Shown here: positions 1 through 6,097 of the stretch, piece by piece
Numbering within the stretch: position 1 is the first letter of the stretch
How the letters are laid out: the number at the start of each line of letters is the position of its first letter
Source: JBHHXR01 sp046757205
Lineage (GTDB): Bacteria; Pseudomonadota; Alphaproteobacteria; Rhodobacterales; Rhodobacteraceae
Assembly (NCBI GenBank): GCA_046757205.1
Contig: JBHHXR010000155.1
Span: 1 to 8,487, forward strand
Direction of reading: 5' to 3'
Length of the DNA: 8,487 nucleotides
Program-made: the position numbers and the translations under genes
Notes under the pieces: generated by a model
The model's input: only the letters and a program-made list of their open reading frames with translations
Databases searched by the model: none
What the model was told of the DNA's origin: nothing

Positions 1-1136
1 GGGGCGTCCCTTGCCGGGGGTCACCGGGGTCTTCCAGGTCGACGCCGACCGCCTGGGCGCTGGGGTGGAAATCGGCCAGCCTGCTGATCGAGCGGCACCT
101 GCAGGAGGAAGGCGACTGGCCGCGCGCGCTGCTGATCACCGCCTGGGGCACCGCCAACATGCGCACCGGCGGCGACGATATCGCGCAGGCCCTGGCGCTG
201 ATGGGGGTGAAGCCGCGTTGGGACGCCGCCAACCGCCGCGTCACCGGCTTCGAGATTCTGCCGCTTACCGTGCTCGACCGCCCGCGCGTCGACGTCACCC
301 TGCGCGTCTCCGGCTTCTTCCGCGACGCCTTCCCGCAGCAGATGGACCTCGTCGACAGCGCCGCCCGCGCGGTGATGGCGCTTGATGAGCCCGCCGACAT
401 GAACCCCGCCGCCGCGCGGTTCCGCACGGAAGGCGACGGCGCGCGGGTGTTCGGCTCCAAACCCGGCGCCTACGGTGCGGGGCTTCAGGCGATGATCGAC
501 GAGCGGCTGTGGGGCAGCCGGGCCGATCTCGGCGAGGCCTATCTGGAATGGGGCTCCTATGCCTACGGCGGCAAGGCGGCGGGCGAGGCGGCGCGGCCCT
601 CGCTGGAGCGGCGCCTGAGCGAGGTCGAAGCCATCGTGCAGAACCAGGACAACCGCGAGCACGATATCCTGGACAGCGACGACTATTACCAGTTCGAGGG
701 CGGCGCGGCGGCCGCCGTTGCCGCCCTGCAGGGCCGCGACCGGCCGATCTATCACAACGACCATTCGCGCCCCGAACGCCCGCTGATCCGCACGCTCGAC
801 GAAGAGATCGGCCGCGTCGTGCGCTCCCGCGTCGTCAACCCGAAATGGATCGAGGGCGTCAAGCGCCACGGTTACAAGGGCGCTTTCGAGATGGCCGCGA
901 CGGTCGACTACCTGTTCGCCTTCGCCGCCACCACGGGAGCGGTGAAGAACCACCATTTCGATCTCGTGCACCAGGCATTTCTGGAAGACGAGGACACCCG
1001 CGCCTTCATCGAGGAACACAACGCCCCGGCGCTGCGGGAAATGGCGGCGCGGCTGGCCGAGGCCATGGAGCGCGGGCTGTGGGCGCCGCGCAGCAACTCG
1101 GCGCGCGCGCTGCTGGCGGAACTGGCCGGGCGGTGA
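1..1136 (+). CDS. cobN: Cobaltochelatase subunit CobN, C-terminal part (5' end outside the window; possible frame break near 45)
   Basis: CobN is the large subunit of the ATP-dependent cobaltochelatase, which works with CobS and CobT in the cytoplasm to insert cobalt into hydrogenobyrinic acid a,c-diamide in aerobic B12 synthesis. The frame open from position 3 to the TGA at 1134-1136 reads TPTAWALGWKSA, then TAWGTANMRTGGDDIAQAL, VTGFE, RPRVDVTLRVSGFFRDAFP and, near the end, EWGSYAYGG and NPKWIEGVKRHGYKGAFEMA. All of these are typical of the CobN C-terminal region. About 375 residues are visible, against roughly 1,250 for full CobN. Over positions 2-43 the other forward frame fits the family better: it reads LPGVTGVFQVD, where CobN usually has LPTGRNFFQVD. 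The gene may therefore be shifted near 40-48, or the edge may be misassembled. From 48 on the frame is intact. Identity is sure; integrity is not. Confidence 0.93.
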   Translation, partial: GVPCRGSPGSSRSTPTAWALGWKSASLLIERHLQEEGDWPRALLITAWGTANMRTGGDDIAQALALMGVKPRWDAANRRVTGFEILPLTVLDRPRVDVTLRVSGFFRDAFPQQMDLVDSAARAVMALDEPADMNPAAARFRTEGDGARVFGSKPGAYGAGLQAMIDERLWGSRADLGEAYLEWGSYAYGGKAAGEAARPSLERRLSEVEAIVQNQDNREHDILDSDDYYQFEGGAAAAVAALQGRDRPIYHNDHSRPERPLIRTLDEEIGRVVRSRVVNPKWIEGVKRHGYKGAFEMAATVDYLFAFAATTGAVKNHHFDLVHQAFLEDEDTRAFIEEHNAPALREMAARLAEAMERGLWAPRSNSARALLAELAGR

Positions 1137-1168
1137 ACGCATCGGGCATTGCTACGTTGGAGTGCCAG

Positions 1169-1198
1169 TTGATTCGAAACGCTTTTTCCGGATAGATA
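1169..1198 (+). promoter_or_regulatory. Possible sigma70-like promoter of the VWA gene
   Basis: An AT-rich patch lies between cobN and the VWA gene in otherwise GC-rich DNA. TTGATT at 1169-1174 and TAGATA at 1193-1198 are 18 bases apart, a plausible but weak -35/-10 pair 34 bases before the start codon. Matches to consensus are partial. The case rests mostly on the local base composition and the 95-bp gap after cobN. Confidence 0.3.
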
Positions 1199-1215
1199 TA
1201 GCCAGGCAGGAAAAA

Positions 1216-1221
1216 AAGGAG
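1216..1221 (+). promoter_or_regulatory. Ribosome binding site AAGGAG that sets the VWA gene start
   Basis: A perfect AAGGAG ends 10 bases before the ATG at 1232. An in-frame TTG at 1223 lies only one base past this site, too close to be used. The ATG at 1232 is therefore chosen, and it also gives a cleaner signal peptide (MKPLVSALILL...). Confidence 0.75.
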
Positions 1222-1231
1222 TTTGGCAGGC

Positions 1232-2596
1232 ATGAAACCGCTCGTATCGGCGCTGATACTCTTGTCCGGCTTCATTGCCGCTCCGGCTCTCGGCGGCGGC
1301 AACATCATGTTCATTCTCGACGGTTCCAATTCCATGTGGGGCCGTATCGACGGAACCGCCAAGATCGATACCGCCAAGTCGGTTCTGAACGACACGCTCT
1401 CCAGCCTGCCCGAGGACGTCGCCCGCGGGCTGGTGGTCTACGGTCACAGGCGCCGGAACGATTGTTCCGACGTGGAACTCGTGGCGCCGTTCGGAAGCGC
1501 ATCGGTGAAAAGCCTCATCGGTTTCGTCAACGGTGTCACGCCACGGGGCAAGACCCCGATCGCCAGTTCCCTGCAGGCTGCGGGCGAGGCCTTCGCCGGG
1601 CGCGAGGAAGACAACAACAGCATTCTGCTGGTTTCCGACGGGATCGAGACCTGTGGCGGAAACGCCTGCGAGATCGCCGGCGAACTTGCCCGGCGCGGTA
1701 TCAACCTGCGTGTCCACGTGGTGGGTTTCGATGTCGATGCCGAGGCCCGCGCACAGCTTCAGTGCATCGCCCAGAAGGGCGAGGGGCAATATTTCGAAGC
1801 CAGAAACGCCGGCGAGCTTCAGGGCGCGCTGCAGCAGGTTCAGGAACTGGCGCAGGCACCCGCACCGGCCCCCGCGCCAGAACCCGAGCCCGTCGCCGCC
1901 GCGCCGGCCGTCTATTTCGAGGACCTGTTCGACGGCGACGACCTGGCCCCGGAATGGCAGGTCGTCAACCCGAACCCGGACGCCTATCTGGTGGAAAACG
2001 GCGTCCTGACCCTGCTGACGCCCGACGGCACGCCGGCGCGTTACGACAGCGCCGAGAACATCCTGCGGCTGGGCAAGCCGGTCCCGAAAGGCGACTGGAC
2101 GATGACCGCGCGCCTCCTGTTCGCGCCGCAGACCATGGGCGAGAGCTTCCGCATCGGCGTCGCCAGGGACGGTGAGAACTCGCTGCTTGCCTCGTTTTTC
2201 ATGAGCACGCCCAACTATGCCCGCACCGACATCGTCGTCGGCTCGGACAAGCTGGCGCGCGGCGACGCCTCCGGATTTTCCCGCAACGTCTACTTCATCG
2301 AAAGCCGGGACCTCAACACCCGCTCCGGCGTGTTCTCCGACAACATCGCGGCGGTCGAGTTGCGGCTGGAAAAGACCGGGCGCAACTACGTCGCCGCCGT
2401 CCGGCTGGAGCCGGCCAATCCGGGCACCGAGGGGGCGCCGGGCGGCGAATGGCTGACGGTGCAGAAACTGACCTCGCTGCGCGCCCCGGGCGACGCCTTC
2501 GTGGTCATCTTCGGCTCCGACAGCAGCGGCTACACGCCGGGCAGCGGCGAGGGGCTGGTGGAAGTGGACTGGGTGAGAATTGAAACGCCGGGCTAG
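1232..2596 (+). CDS. Exported VWA-domain protein with C-terminal lectin-like beta domain
   Basis: This is a 454-residue protein. Residues 1 to about 20 (MKPLVSALILLSGFIAAPA) form a signal peptide, so it should be periplasmic or secreted. Residues 24-205 are a VWA domain with a readable metal-ion-dependent adhesion site: DGSNS at 30-34, Thr108 in PRGKTPI, and Asp136 in LLVSDGIETCGG. Cys78, Cys141, Cys146 and Cys178 could form disulfides after export. Residues 207-226 are an Ala/Pro/Glu linker. Residues 227-454 are a beta-rich domain opening FEDLFDGDDLAPEW and continuing with VENGVLTLL, a pattern seen in concanavalin-A-like/LamG-like domains (fold assignment inferred). VWA domains usually bind protein or other ligands through a divalent metal, so a ligand-binding role at the envelope is likely, but the partner is unknown. 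The C-terminal domain is repeated almost exactly in the next gene, 47 bp downstream, probably in the same transcript. The signal peptide argues against a chelatase role despite cobN next door. Confidence 0.88.
   Translation: MKPLVSALILLSGFIAAPALGGGNIMFILDGSNSMWGRIDGTAKIDTAKSVLNDTLSSLPEDVARGLVVYGHRRRNDCSDVELVAPFGSASVKSLIGFVNGVTPRGKTPIASSLQAAGEAFAGREEDNNSILLVSDGIETCGGNACEIAGELARRGINLRVHVVGFDVDAEARAQLQCIAQKGEGQYFEARNAGELQGALQQVQELAQAPAPAPAPEPEPVAAAPAVYFEDLFDGDDLAPEWQVVNPNPDAYLVENGVLTLLTPDGTPARYDSAENILRLGKPVPKGDWTMTARLLFAPQTMGESFRIGVARDGENSLLASFFMSTPNYARTDIVVGSDKLARGDASGFSRNVYFIESRDLNTRSGVFSDNIAAVELRLEKTGRNYVAAVRLEPANPGTEGAPGGEWLTVQKLTSLRAPGDAFVVIFGSDSSGYTPGSGEGLVEVDWVRIETPG
1909..2596 (+). repeat. 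Direct repeat copy 1 (domain duplication, 809-bp offset)
   Basis: This segment matches 2718-3405 at an offset of 809 bp. The first 16 bases are identical (1909-1924 with 2718-2733). Next comes one codon differing at all three bases (CTG at 1925-1927, AGC at 2734-2736), then 613 bases without a mismatch (1928-2540 with 2737-3349). The last 56 bases, including the stop codon, have 14 mismatches. I compared these by eye. Confidence 0.95.
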
Positions 2597-2643
2597 GTTC
2601 GCGAATGCCCGGACCGCAATGGAACCAGAAAAGAGGATGAGGC

Positions 2644-3405
2644 ATGAGAAATTTCACTACCGGATTGATCGCGACAGTCGCGGCCCTGGGCATCGCCGCC
2701 ACCGGGGCATGGGCCGGCGTCTATTTCGAGGACAGCTTCGACGGCGACGACCTGGCCCCGGAATGGCAGGTCGTCAACCCGAACCCGGACGCCTATCTGG
2801 TGGAAAACGGCGTCCTGACCCTGCTGACGCCCGACGGCACGCCGGCGCGTTACGACAGCGCCGAGAACATCCTGCGGCTGGGCAAGCCGGTCCCGAAAGG
2901 CGACTGGACGATGACCGCGCGCCTCCTGTTCGCGCCGCAGACCATGGGCGAGAGCTTCCGCATCGGCGTCGCCAGGGACGGTGAGAACTCGCTGCTTGCC
3001 TCGTTTTTCATGAGCACGCCCAACTATGCCCGCACCGACATCGTCGTCGGCTCGGACAAGCTGGCGCGCGGCGACGCCTCCGGATTTTCCCGCAACGTCT
3101 ACTTCATCGAAAGCCGGGACCTCAACACCCGCTCCGGCGTGTTCTCCGACAACATCGCGGCGGTCGAGTTGCGGCTGGAAAAGACCGGGCGCAACTACGT
3201 CGCCGCCGTCCGGCTGGAGCCGGCCAATCCGGGCACCGAGGGGGCGCCGGGCGGCGAATGGCTGACGGTGCAGAAACTGACCTCGCTGCGCGCCCCGGGC
3301 GACGCCTTCGTGGTCATCTTCGGCTCCGACAGCAGCGGCTACACGCCGGAAGGTGGCGAGGGGCTGGTGGAGGTGGACTGGGTGAAGATCGAAACCGCCG
3401 ACTGA
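2644..3405 (+). CDS. Exported stand-alone copy of the lectin-like beta domain
   Basis: This is a 253-residue protein. Residues 1-24 (MRNFTTGLIATVAALGIAATGAWA) are a clear signal peptide with an AWA cleavage site, different in sequence from that of the upstream gene. Residues 26-253 are the same 228-residue domain that ends the upstream VWA protein, with residues 32-235 identical in both protein and DNA. The opening FEDSFDGDDLAPEW and alternating hydrophobic pattern suggest a jelly-roll/concanavalin-A-like domain. I see no recognisable catalytic motif, so binding rather than catalysis is the cautious guess. The start is supported by AAGAGGA at 2631-2637, six bases before the ATG. The 47-bp gap after the VWA gene suggests co-transcription. 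The two proteins may share a ligand or assemble together, which is inference. Confidence 0.85.
   Translation: MRNFTTGLIATVAALGIAATGAWAGVYFEDSFDGDDLAPEWQVVNPNPDAYLVENGVLTLLTPDGTPARYDSAENILRLGKPVPKGDWTMTARLLFAPQTMGESFRIGVARDGENSLLASFFMSTPNYARTDIVVGSDKLARGDASGFSRNVYFIESRDLNTRSGVFSDNIAAVELRLEKTGRNYVAAVRLEPANPGTEGAPGGEWLTVQKLTSLRAPGDAFVVIFGSDSSGYTPEGGEGLVEVDWVKIETAD
2718..3405 (+). repeat. Direct repeat copy 2 (domain duplication, 809-bp offset)
   Basis: This is the partner of 1909-2596 and covers nearly all of the mature stand-alone protein. The identity begins almost exactly at the mature domain, just after the signal peptide, and fades in the last 19 codons. No inverted termini, target-site duplication or transposase is seen around either copy, so it is a gene-segment duplication and not a mobile element. 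Confidence 0.95.
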
Positions 3406-3406
3406 G

Positions 3407-3447
3407 CGCCGGGCGCTCGGCACCGCGGAGCGGCGCCGCGCCCGGCG
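3407..3447. terminator. Possible bidirectional terminator between convergent genes
   Basis: CGCCGGGCGC at 3407-3416 is the exact reverse complement of GCGCCCGGCG at 3438-3447, giving a 10-bp stem with a 21-base GC-rich loop. It fills the 44-bp gap between the stand-alone lectin-like gene (+) and the methyltransferase (-). There is no T-tract, so intrinsic termination is only a suggestion. Confidence 0.4.
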
Positions 3448-3449
3448 GT

Positions 3450-4313
3450 TCACCTCCGGGCGGTATAGACGATCACCGAGGCCGGCAGGCGCATTTCGCC
3501 GGCCGTCTCATGGCCCCTGAACGCAGCGGCGATGGTCTCGCCGATCGCCGCGATATCGTCCGGCGAGGCGTCGAACTCCCGCACGATGCGCGCGGCCGGT
3601 CCGACGGTGCCTGCCAGCAGACCCGCCGCATGGGCGTCGCCGGGAAAGGTCAGGCAGGTGTTCACCTTCTCGGCGCCGATCGATTCGAACCCGGCCTCGC
3701 GCAATATGCCCAGCACATAGTCCGTCTCGGCGAAGGCCATCGGCCCCGGTGCGCGCGGCGGCGGCGGATCGACACGCCCCAGCCGCGCCATCGCCACTTC
3801 GCGCGGGACGCGGAACCACGGGTTTTCGTCGGTCCCGGCCCAGCACAGGAAACAGGCCCGCCCGCCGGGCCGCAGCGCGTCGCGCAGGTTTCGCATCGCC
3901 GCCACCGGATCGGCGAAGAACATGACCCCGAAGCGCGAGGTCAGCAGGTCGCGGTCTGGCGGTTCGAAAGTATGCAGTTGCACGTCTGCGAGCAGGTATT
4001 CCGGCCCCGCCGCCGAAACCGCCCCGTGTTCGCGCGCCCGCGCCAGCATCGGCTCCGAAATGTCGACGCCGAGCACATGCCCCGACGCCCCCACCCGCGC
4101 CGCCAGGGCCCGGGTCGTCTCGCCGGTGCCGCAGCCGATATCGACAATCCGTTCGCCCGCCGCCGGTGCGGCTCGGTCCAGCAGAAGCCCGGCGATCTCC
4201 CGGGTCAGTGCGTTCAGCACCGTCTCGTGCCGGACCCATTTCTGCCCCGGCGAGGTGTTCCAGAACTCCCGCTGCGCGGTATTGACGCCGCCATCCGGTC
4301 CGCTTTCCGTCAT
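3450..4313 (-). CDS. Class I SAM-dependent methyltransferase
   Basis: This is a 287-residue cytoplasmic protein with a Rossmann-fold methyltransferase core of the UbiE/Methyltransf_11/25 kind. Motif I is VDIGCGTGET at residues 57-66, the acidic ribose-binding position is in LGVDIS around 81-86, the adenine-contacting Asp is in LLADVQ near 110, and motif IV-like SRFGVMFFADP is at 126-136. LRPGGRACFLCW is the usual post-core strand. The substrate cannot be read from the sequence. It is not a CobI/CobJ/CobM-type corrin methyltransferase, which has a different fold, so its place beside cobO does not make it a B12 enzyme. The ATG at 4313 is preferred to an in-frame TTG at 4334, because AAAGGGG (4323-4329) lies nine bases before the ATG and would fall inside the longer version. 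It is divergent from cobO and convergent with the lectin-like gene. Confidence 0.88.
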   Translation of the reverse strand: MTESGPDGGVNTAQREFWNTSPGQKWVRHETVLNALTREIAGLLLDRAAPAAGERIVDIGCGTGETTRALAARVGASGHVLGVDISEPMLARAREHGAVSAAGPEYLLADVQLHTFEPPDRDLLTSRFGVMFFADPVAAMRNLRDALRPGGRACFLCWAGTDENPWFRVPREVAMARLGRVDPPPPRAPGPMAFAETDYVLGILREAGFESIGAEKVNTCLTFPGDAHAAGLLAGTVGPAARIVREFDASPDDIAAIGETIAAAFRGHETAGEMRLPASVIVYTARR

Positions 4314-4504
4314 CCTGCCGCACCCCTTTGTCAAACCCGGCCCGACAGCACCTTGGCTGCGGTTACCCGAAATGGAAAGTCACATCCGCGGCACGGGCGG
4401 CCCCCCGGCAAGCTGCATGTTGCCGTGGCGCGCATTTGCGTCCATATCATCGGTTCCCGGCGCCCCGAGCGCAGACCCGATGCAAGGCCCGAACTGGAAA
4501 GCCG
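4314..4504. other. 191-bp divergent intergenic region between the methyltransferase and cobO
   Basis: This gap must hold the start signals of two divergent genes: AAAGGGG at 4323-4329 for the methyltransferase and GGAAAG at 4496-4501 for cobO. I looked for a cobalamin riboswitch because cobO follows, and found no B12-box-like core I could defend. No strong -35/-10 pair is evident either. Confidence 0.5.
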
Positions 4505-5119
4505 ATGACCGAGACCGACGACACCGCCCGCCACGCCGCCAAGATGGCCAAGAAGAAGGCCGCGCGCGACAAGATCATGGCCACCAAGACCGGCGAGAAG
4601 GGGTTGATCATCGTCCATACCGGCAAGGGCAAGGGCAAGTCGACCGCCGCTTTCGGCATGATCTTCCGCTGCATCGCGCATGGGCTGCCCTGCGCCGTGG
4701 TGCAGTTCATCAAGGGCGGCATGTCGACCGGCGAGCGCGACTTGATCCTGTCGAAATTCTCCGACGCCTGCCAGTTCCACACCATGGGCGAGGGCTTCAC
4801 CTGGGAAACCCAGGACAAGACCCGCGACACCGAGATGGCGCAGGCCGCCTGGGCGAAGGCGAAAGATCTGATCCGCGACCCGGCCAACCGCATGGTGCTG
4901 CTCGACGAGATCAACATCGCCATCCGCTACGGCTATGTCGGCATCGCCGAGGTGGTCGACTTCCTGCAATCGGAAAAACCGGAAATGACCCACGTCGTCC
5001 TGACCGGCCGCAACGCCGCCGAGGCGCTGATAGAGGCCGCCGATCTGGTCACCGAAATGGAACTGGTAAAGCACCCGTTCCGTTCCGGCATCAAGGCGCA
5101 GATCGGGGTGGAGTTCTGA
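4505..5119 (+). CDS. cobO: Cob(I)alamin adenosyltransferase CobO
   Basis: CobO (CobA/BtuR family) transfers the 5'-deoxyadenosyl group of ATP to the cobalt of cob(I)yrinic acid a,c-diamide or other corrinoids, the step after cobalt insertion by CobNST. The 204-residue length is normal for the family. The sequence shows the P-loop HTGKGKGKST at 38-47, VVQFIKGG at 65-72, GEGFTW at 95-100, the Walker-B-like VLLDEIN at 131-137, LTGRN at 166-170 and the family C-terminus HPFRSGIKAQIGVEF. A lysine-rich N-terminal stretch (AAKMAKKKAARDKIMATK) precedes the core, as is common. The start is the ATG at 4505, with GGAAAG just upstream. The frame stays open further upstream, but that stretch has no family similarity. 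It lies 3.4 kb from cobN, separated by genes not obviously linked to B12. Confidence 0.95.
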   Translation: MTETDDTARHAAKMAKKKAARDKIMATKTGEKGLIIVHTGKGKGKSTAAFGMIFRCIAHGLPCAVVQFIKGGMSTGERDLILSKFSDACQFHTMGEGFTWETQDKTRDTEMAQAAWAKAKDLIRDPANRMVLLDEINIAIRYGYVGIAEVVDFLQSEKPEMTHVVLTGRNAAEALIEAADLVTEMELVKHPFRSGIKAQIGVEF

Positions 5120-5165
5120 GCGGGTCCGACGTCGGCGCCGGCGGTCCCGGCTCGGAGGCGACGCA

Positions 5166-5179
5166 GGTTCGGCCGAACC
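5166..5179. repeat. 14-bp perfect palindrome between convergent cobO and regulator
   Basis: GGTTCGGCCGAACC is its own reverse complement and sits four bases before the stop end of the regulator gene, in the 63-bp gap after cobO. It could be an RNA hairpin helping termination in both directions or a protein-binding site. With no T-tract, neither can be preferred. Confidence 0.4.
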
Positions 5180-5182
5180 GGG

Positions 5183-5698
5183 CTAACCGGCCGCCGCCCC
5201 GTCCTGAACCATCGGCTCCGCCAGCAATTCGTCGATCAGCAGGCTCACCAGTTGACCCCGCCCGGCCACCTCGGCTTTCCGGTAGACGGCGTTCAACTGC
5301 GCCTTCACCGTGCCCTCGGAAGAGCCGCGAAGCTCCGCGATCTCGTTGTTCGACATGCCCTTGATGGCGAACAGCGCCACGTCGCATTCCGCCCTGGTCA
5401 GTTTCCAGGTGCGGAAGTATTCCTCGATCACATTGTACAATTCGCCCGAGGCGACCTGAATGCCGCGCCTGAATTCCCGGTTTCGGCGCGACAGGTCCAA
5501 GAGATACTGGGTCTCCACGACGATACCGAGGATCAGCGCGATGCACGCGACCGCCTCCACGATCAGGTGGAGATCGGTGAAGACCGAGCCCGTGGCGCCC
5601 AGACCGTCATGTACCACATCGCCCAGAAAGAAGACCGCACACACGCTTTGCACGGCGATCAGCACCATCAGGCCGTAGTTCCTTCCCTCTGTCCGCAT
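5183..5698 (-). CDS. Membrane-anchored LuxR-type HTH regulator
   Basis: This is a 171-residue protein. Two hydrophobic stretches, about residues 8-28 (LMVLIAVQSVCAVFFLGDV) and 43-66 (HLIVEAVACIALILGIVVETQY), look like membrane helices. A basic/amphipathic linker (LSRRNREFRRG) follows. Residues 98-158 form a LuxR/GerE-type HTH: WKLTRAECDVALFAIKGMSNNEIAEL, then the recognition helix SEGTVKAQLNAVYRKAEV, then GRGQLVSLLIDELL. No receiver or sensor domain is present, so it may sense something at the membrane or act with a partner. The ATG at 5698 is chosen. A GTG at 5812 would add 38 residues with no recognisable content. It is divergent from the Asp/His-rich gene across 399 bp, so it could regulate itself and that gene, which is inference. 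Confidence 0.82.
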   Translation of the reverse strand: MRTEGRNYGLMVLIAVQSVCAVFFLGDVVHDGLGATGSVFTDLHLIVEAVACIALILGIVVETQYLLDLSRRNREFRRGIQVASGELYNVIEEYFRTWKLTRAECDVALFAIKGMSNNEIAELRGSSEGTVKAQLNAVYRKAEVAGRGQLVSLLIDELLAEPMVQDGAAAG

Positions 5699-5911
5699 CG
5701 ATTCCGGTCCCGCTCCAAAGACGCCTTTGCACCGCGCAGTTGAACCCGTAGCGGCATCGTTCACAAGACAAATATCAGCCGCCGGGAAGCTGCGGCAACG
5801 CCGCACTCGCACCCCCCCGCAACATGCCCGGTCGGCGTCGGGCCAAACGGGGGCACGACGTACGCGCCGGCGGCGCCGGCCGGCGGGACCGGCACCGTTC
5901 CCGGGGCAAAA

Positions 5912-5955
5912 TATAACCTTCGTTTACGGCGCCGGCACCCTATAACCTTGGTTTA
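5912..5955. repeat. Pair of 15-bp direct repeats, possible operator or promoter elements
   Basis: TATAACCTTCGTTTA (5912-5926) and TATAACCTTGGTTTA (5941-5955) differ at one base and are spaced 29 bp start to start, close to three helical turns. The second contains the dyad AACC-TT-GGTT. Each also contains TATAAC, a good match to a -10 box. They could be paired regulator sites controlling either divergent gene. The 29-bp period is my measurement; the function is inference. Confidence 0.5.
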
Positions 5956-6047
5956 TCCCTCTGTACCGAAAGTGTGTGTTCCCGGTCTTACACCCTGCGG
6001 CCAATATCCCGGCCCGTTTCCCGCCGCTATCTCTGCCGTCACGAAAC

Positions 6048-6060
6048 GCGGATCATCCGC
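6048..6060. repeat. 13-bp inverted repeat upstream of the Asp/His-rich gene
   Basis: GCGGAT-C-ATCCGC is a perfect 6-bp inverted repeat around one base, 37 bp before the ATG at 6098. It could be an operator half-site pair or a small leader hairpin. A 6-bp dyad is also easily met by chance in GC-rich DNA. Confidence 0.3.
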
Positions 6061-6097
6061 AACCCCGTAATTCATGAGTACACGAAAGGAACACACC

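Larger units (their letters stand above)
5699..6097. promoter_or_regulatory. 399-bp divergent regulatory region
   Basis: No convincing gene lies here. It separates the LuxR-type regulator (-) from the Asp/His-rich protein (+). It contains a hairpin TGCGGC-AAC-GCCGCA at 5791-5805, a G/C-rich block around 5861-5905, and AT-richer islands with a pair of near-identical 15-mers (5912-5926 and 5941-5955). A short inverted repeat is at 6048-6060, and the AAAGGA ribosome site at 6085-6090. The contrast between GC-rich and AT-rich blocks suggests promoters near 5905-5960, but I cannot assign -35/-10 boxes with confidence. Confidence 0.5.

Noticed and set aside
21..1142. Long open frame on the minus strand opposite cobN (373 codons)
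   Set aside because: It is a shadow of GC-rich codon use. The product is Arg/Gly/Ala-rich with no recognisable domain, while the plus strand is clearly CobN.
1223..1231. TTG at 1223 as the start of the VWA gene
   Set aside because: It lies one base after AAGGAG, too close for initiation. The ATG at 1232 is ten bases away and begins the signal peptide.
1232..2596. VWA protein as a cobaltochelatase subunit (CobT-like), because it follows cobN
   Set aside because: It has a signal peptide, so it is exported, and it lacks the CobT N-terminal and acidic regions. CobNST works in the cytoplasm.
1909..3405. The duplicated segment as a mobile element
   Set aside because: No transposase, terminal inverted repeats or target duplications. 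The repeat coincides with a protein domain.
2593..3453. Long open frame on the minus strand opposite the stand-alone lectin-like gene
   Set aside because: It is antisense to a well-supported exported protein and has no domain or ribosome site of note.
3450..4313. Methyltransferase as a corrin-ring methylase of the B12 pathway
   Set aside because: It has the class I Rossmann GCGTG motif, whereas the CobA/I/J/M/F enzymes are class III and lack it. Neighbourhood alone is not evidence.
4314..4504. Cobalamin riboswitch upstream of cobO
   Set aside because: A C-rich stretch near 4400-4420 vaguely recalls a B12 element, but the conserved core and ordered stems cannot be found. An Infernal search with the Rfam cobalamin model would decide.
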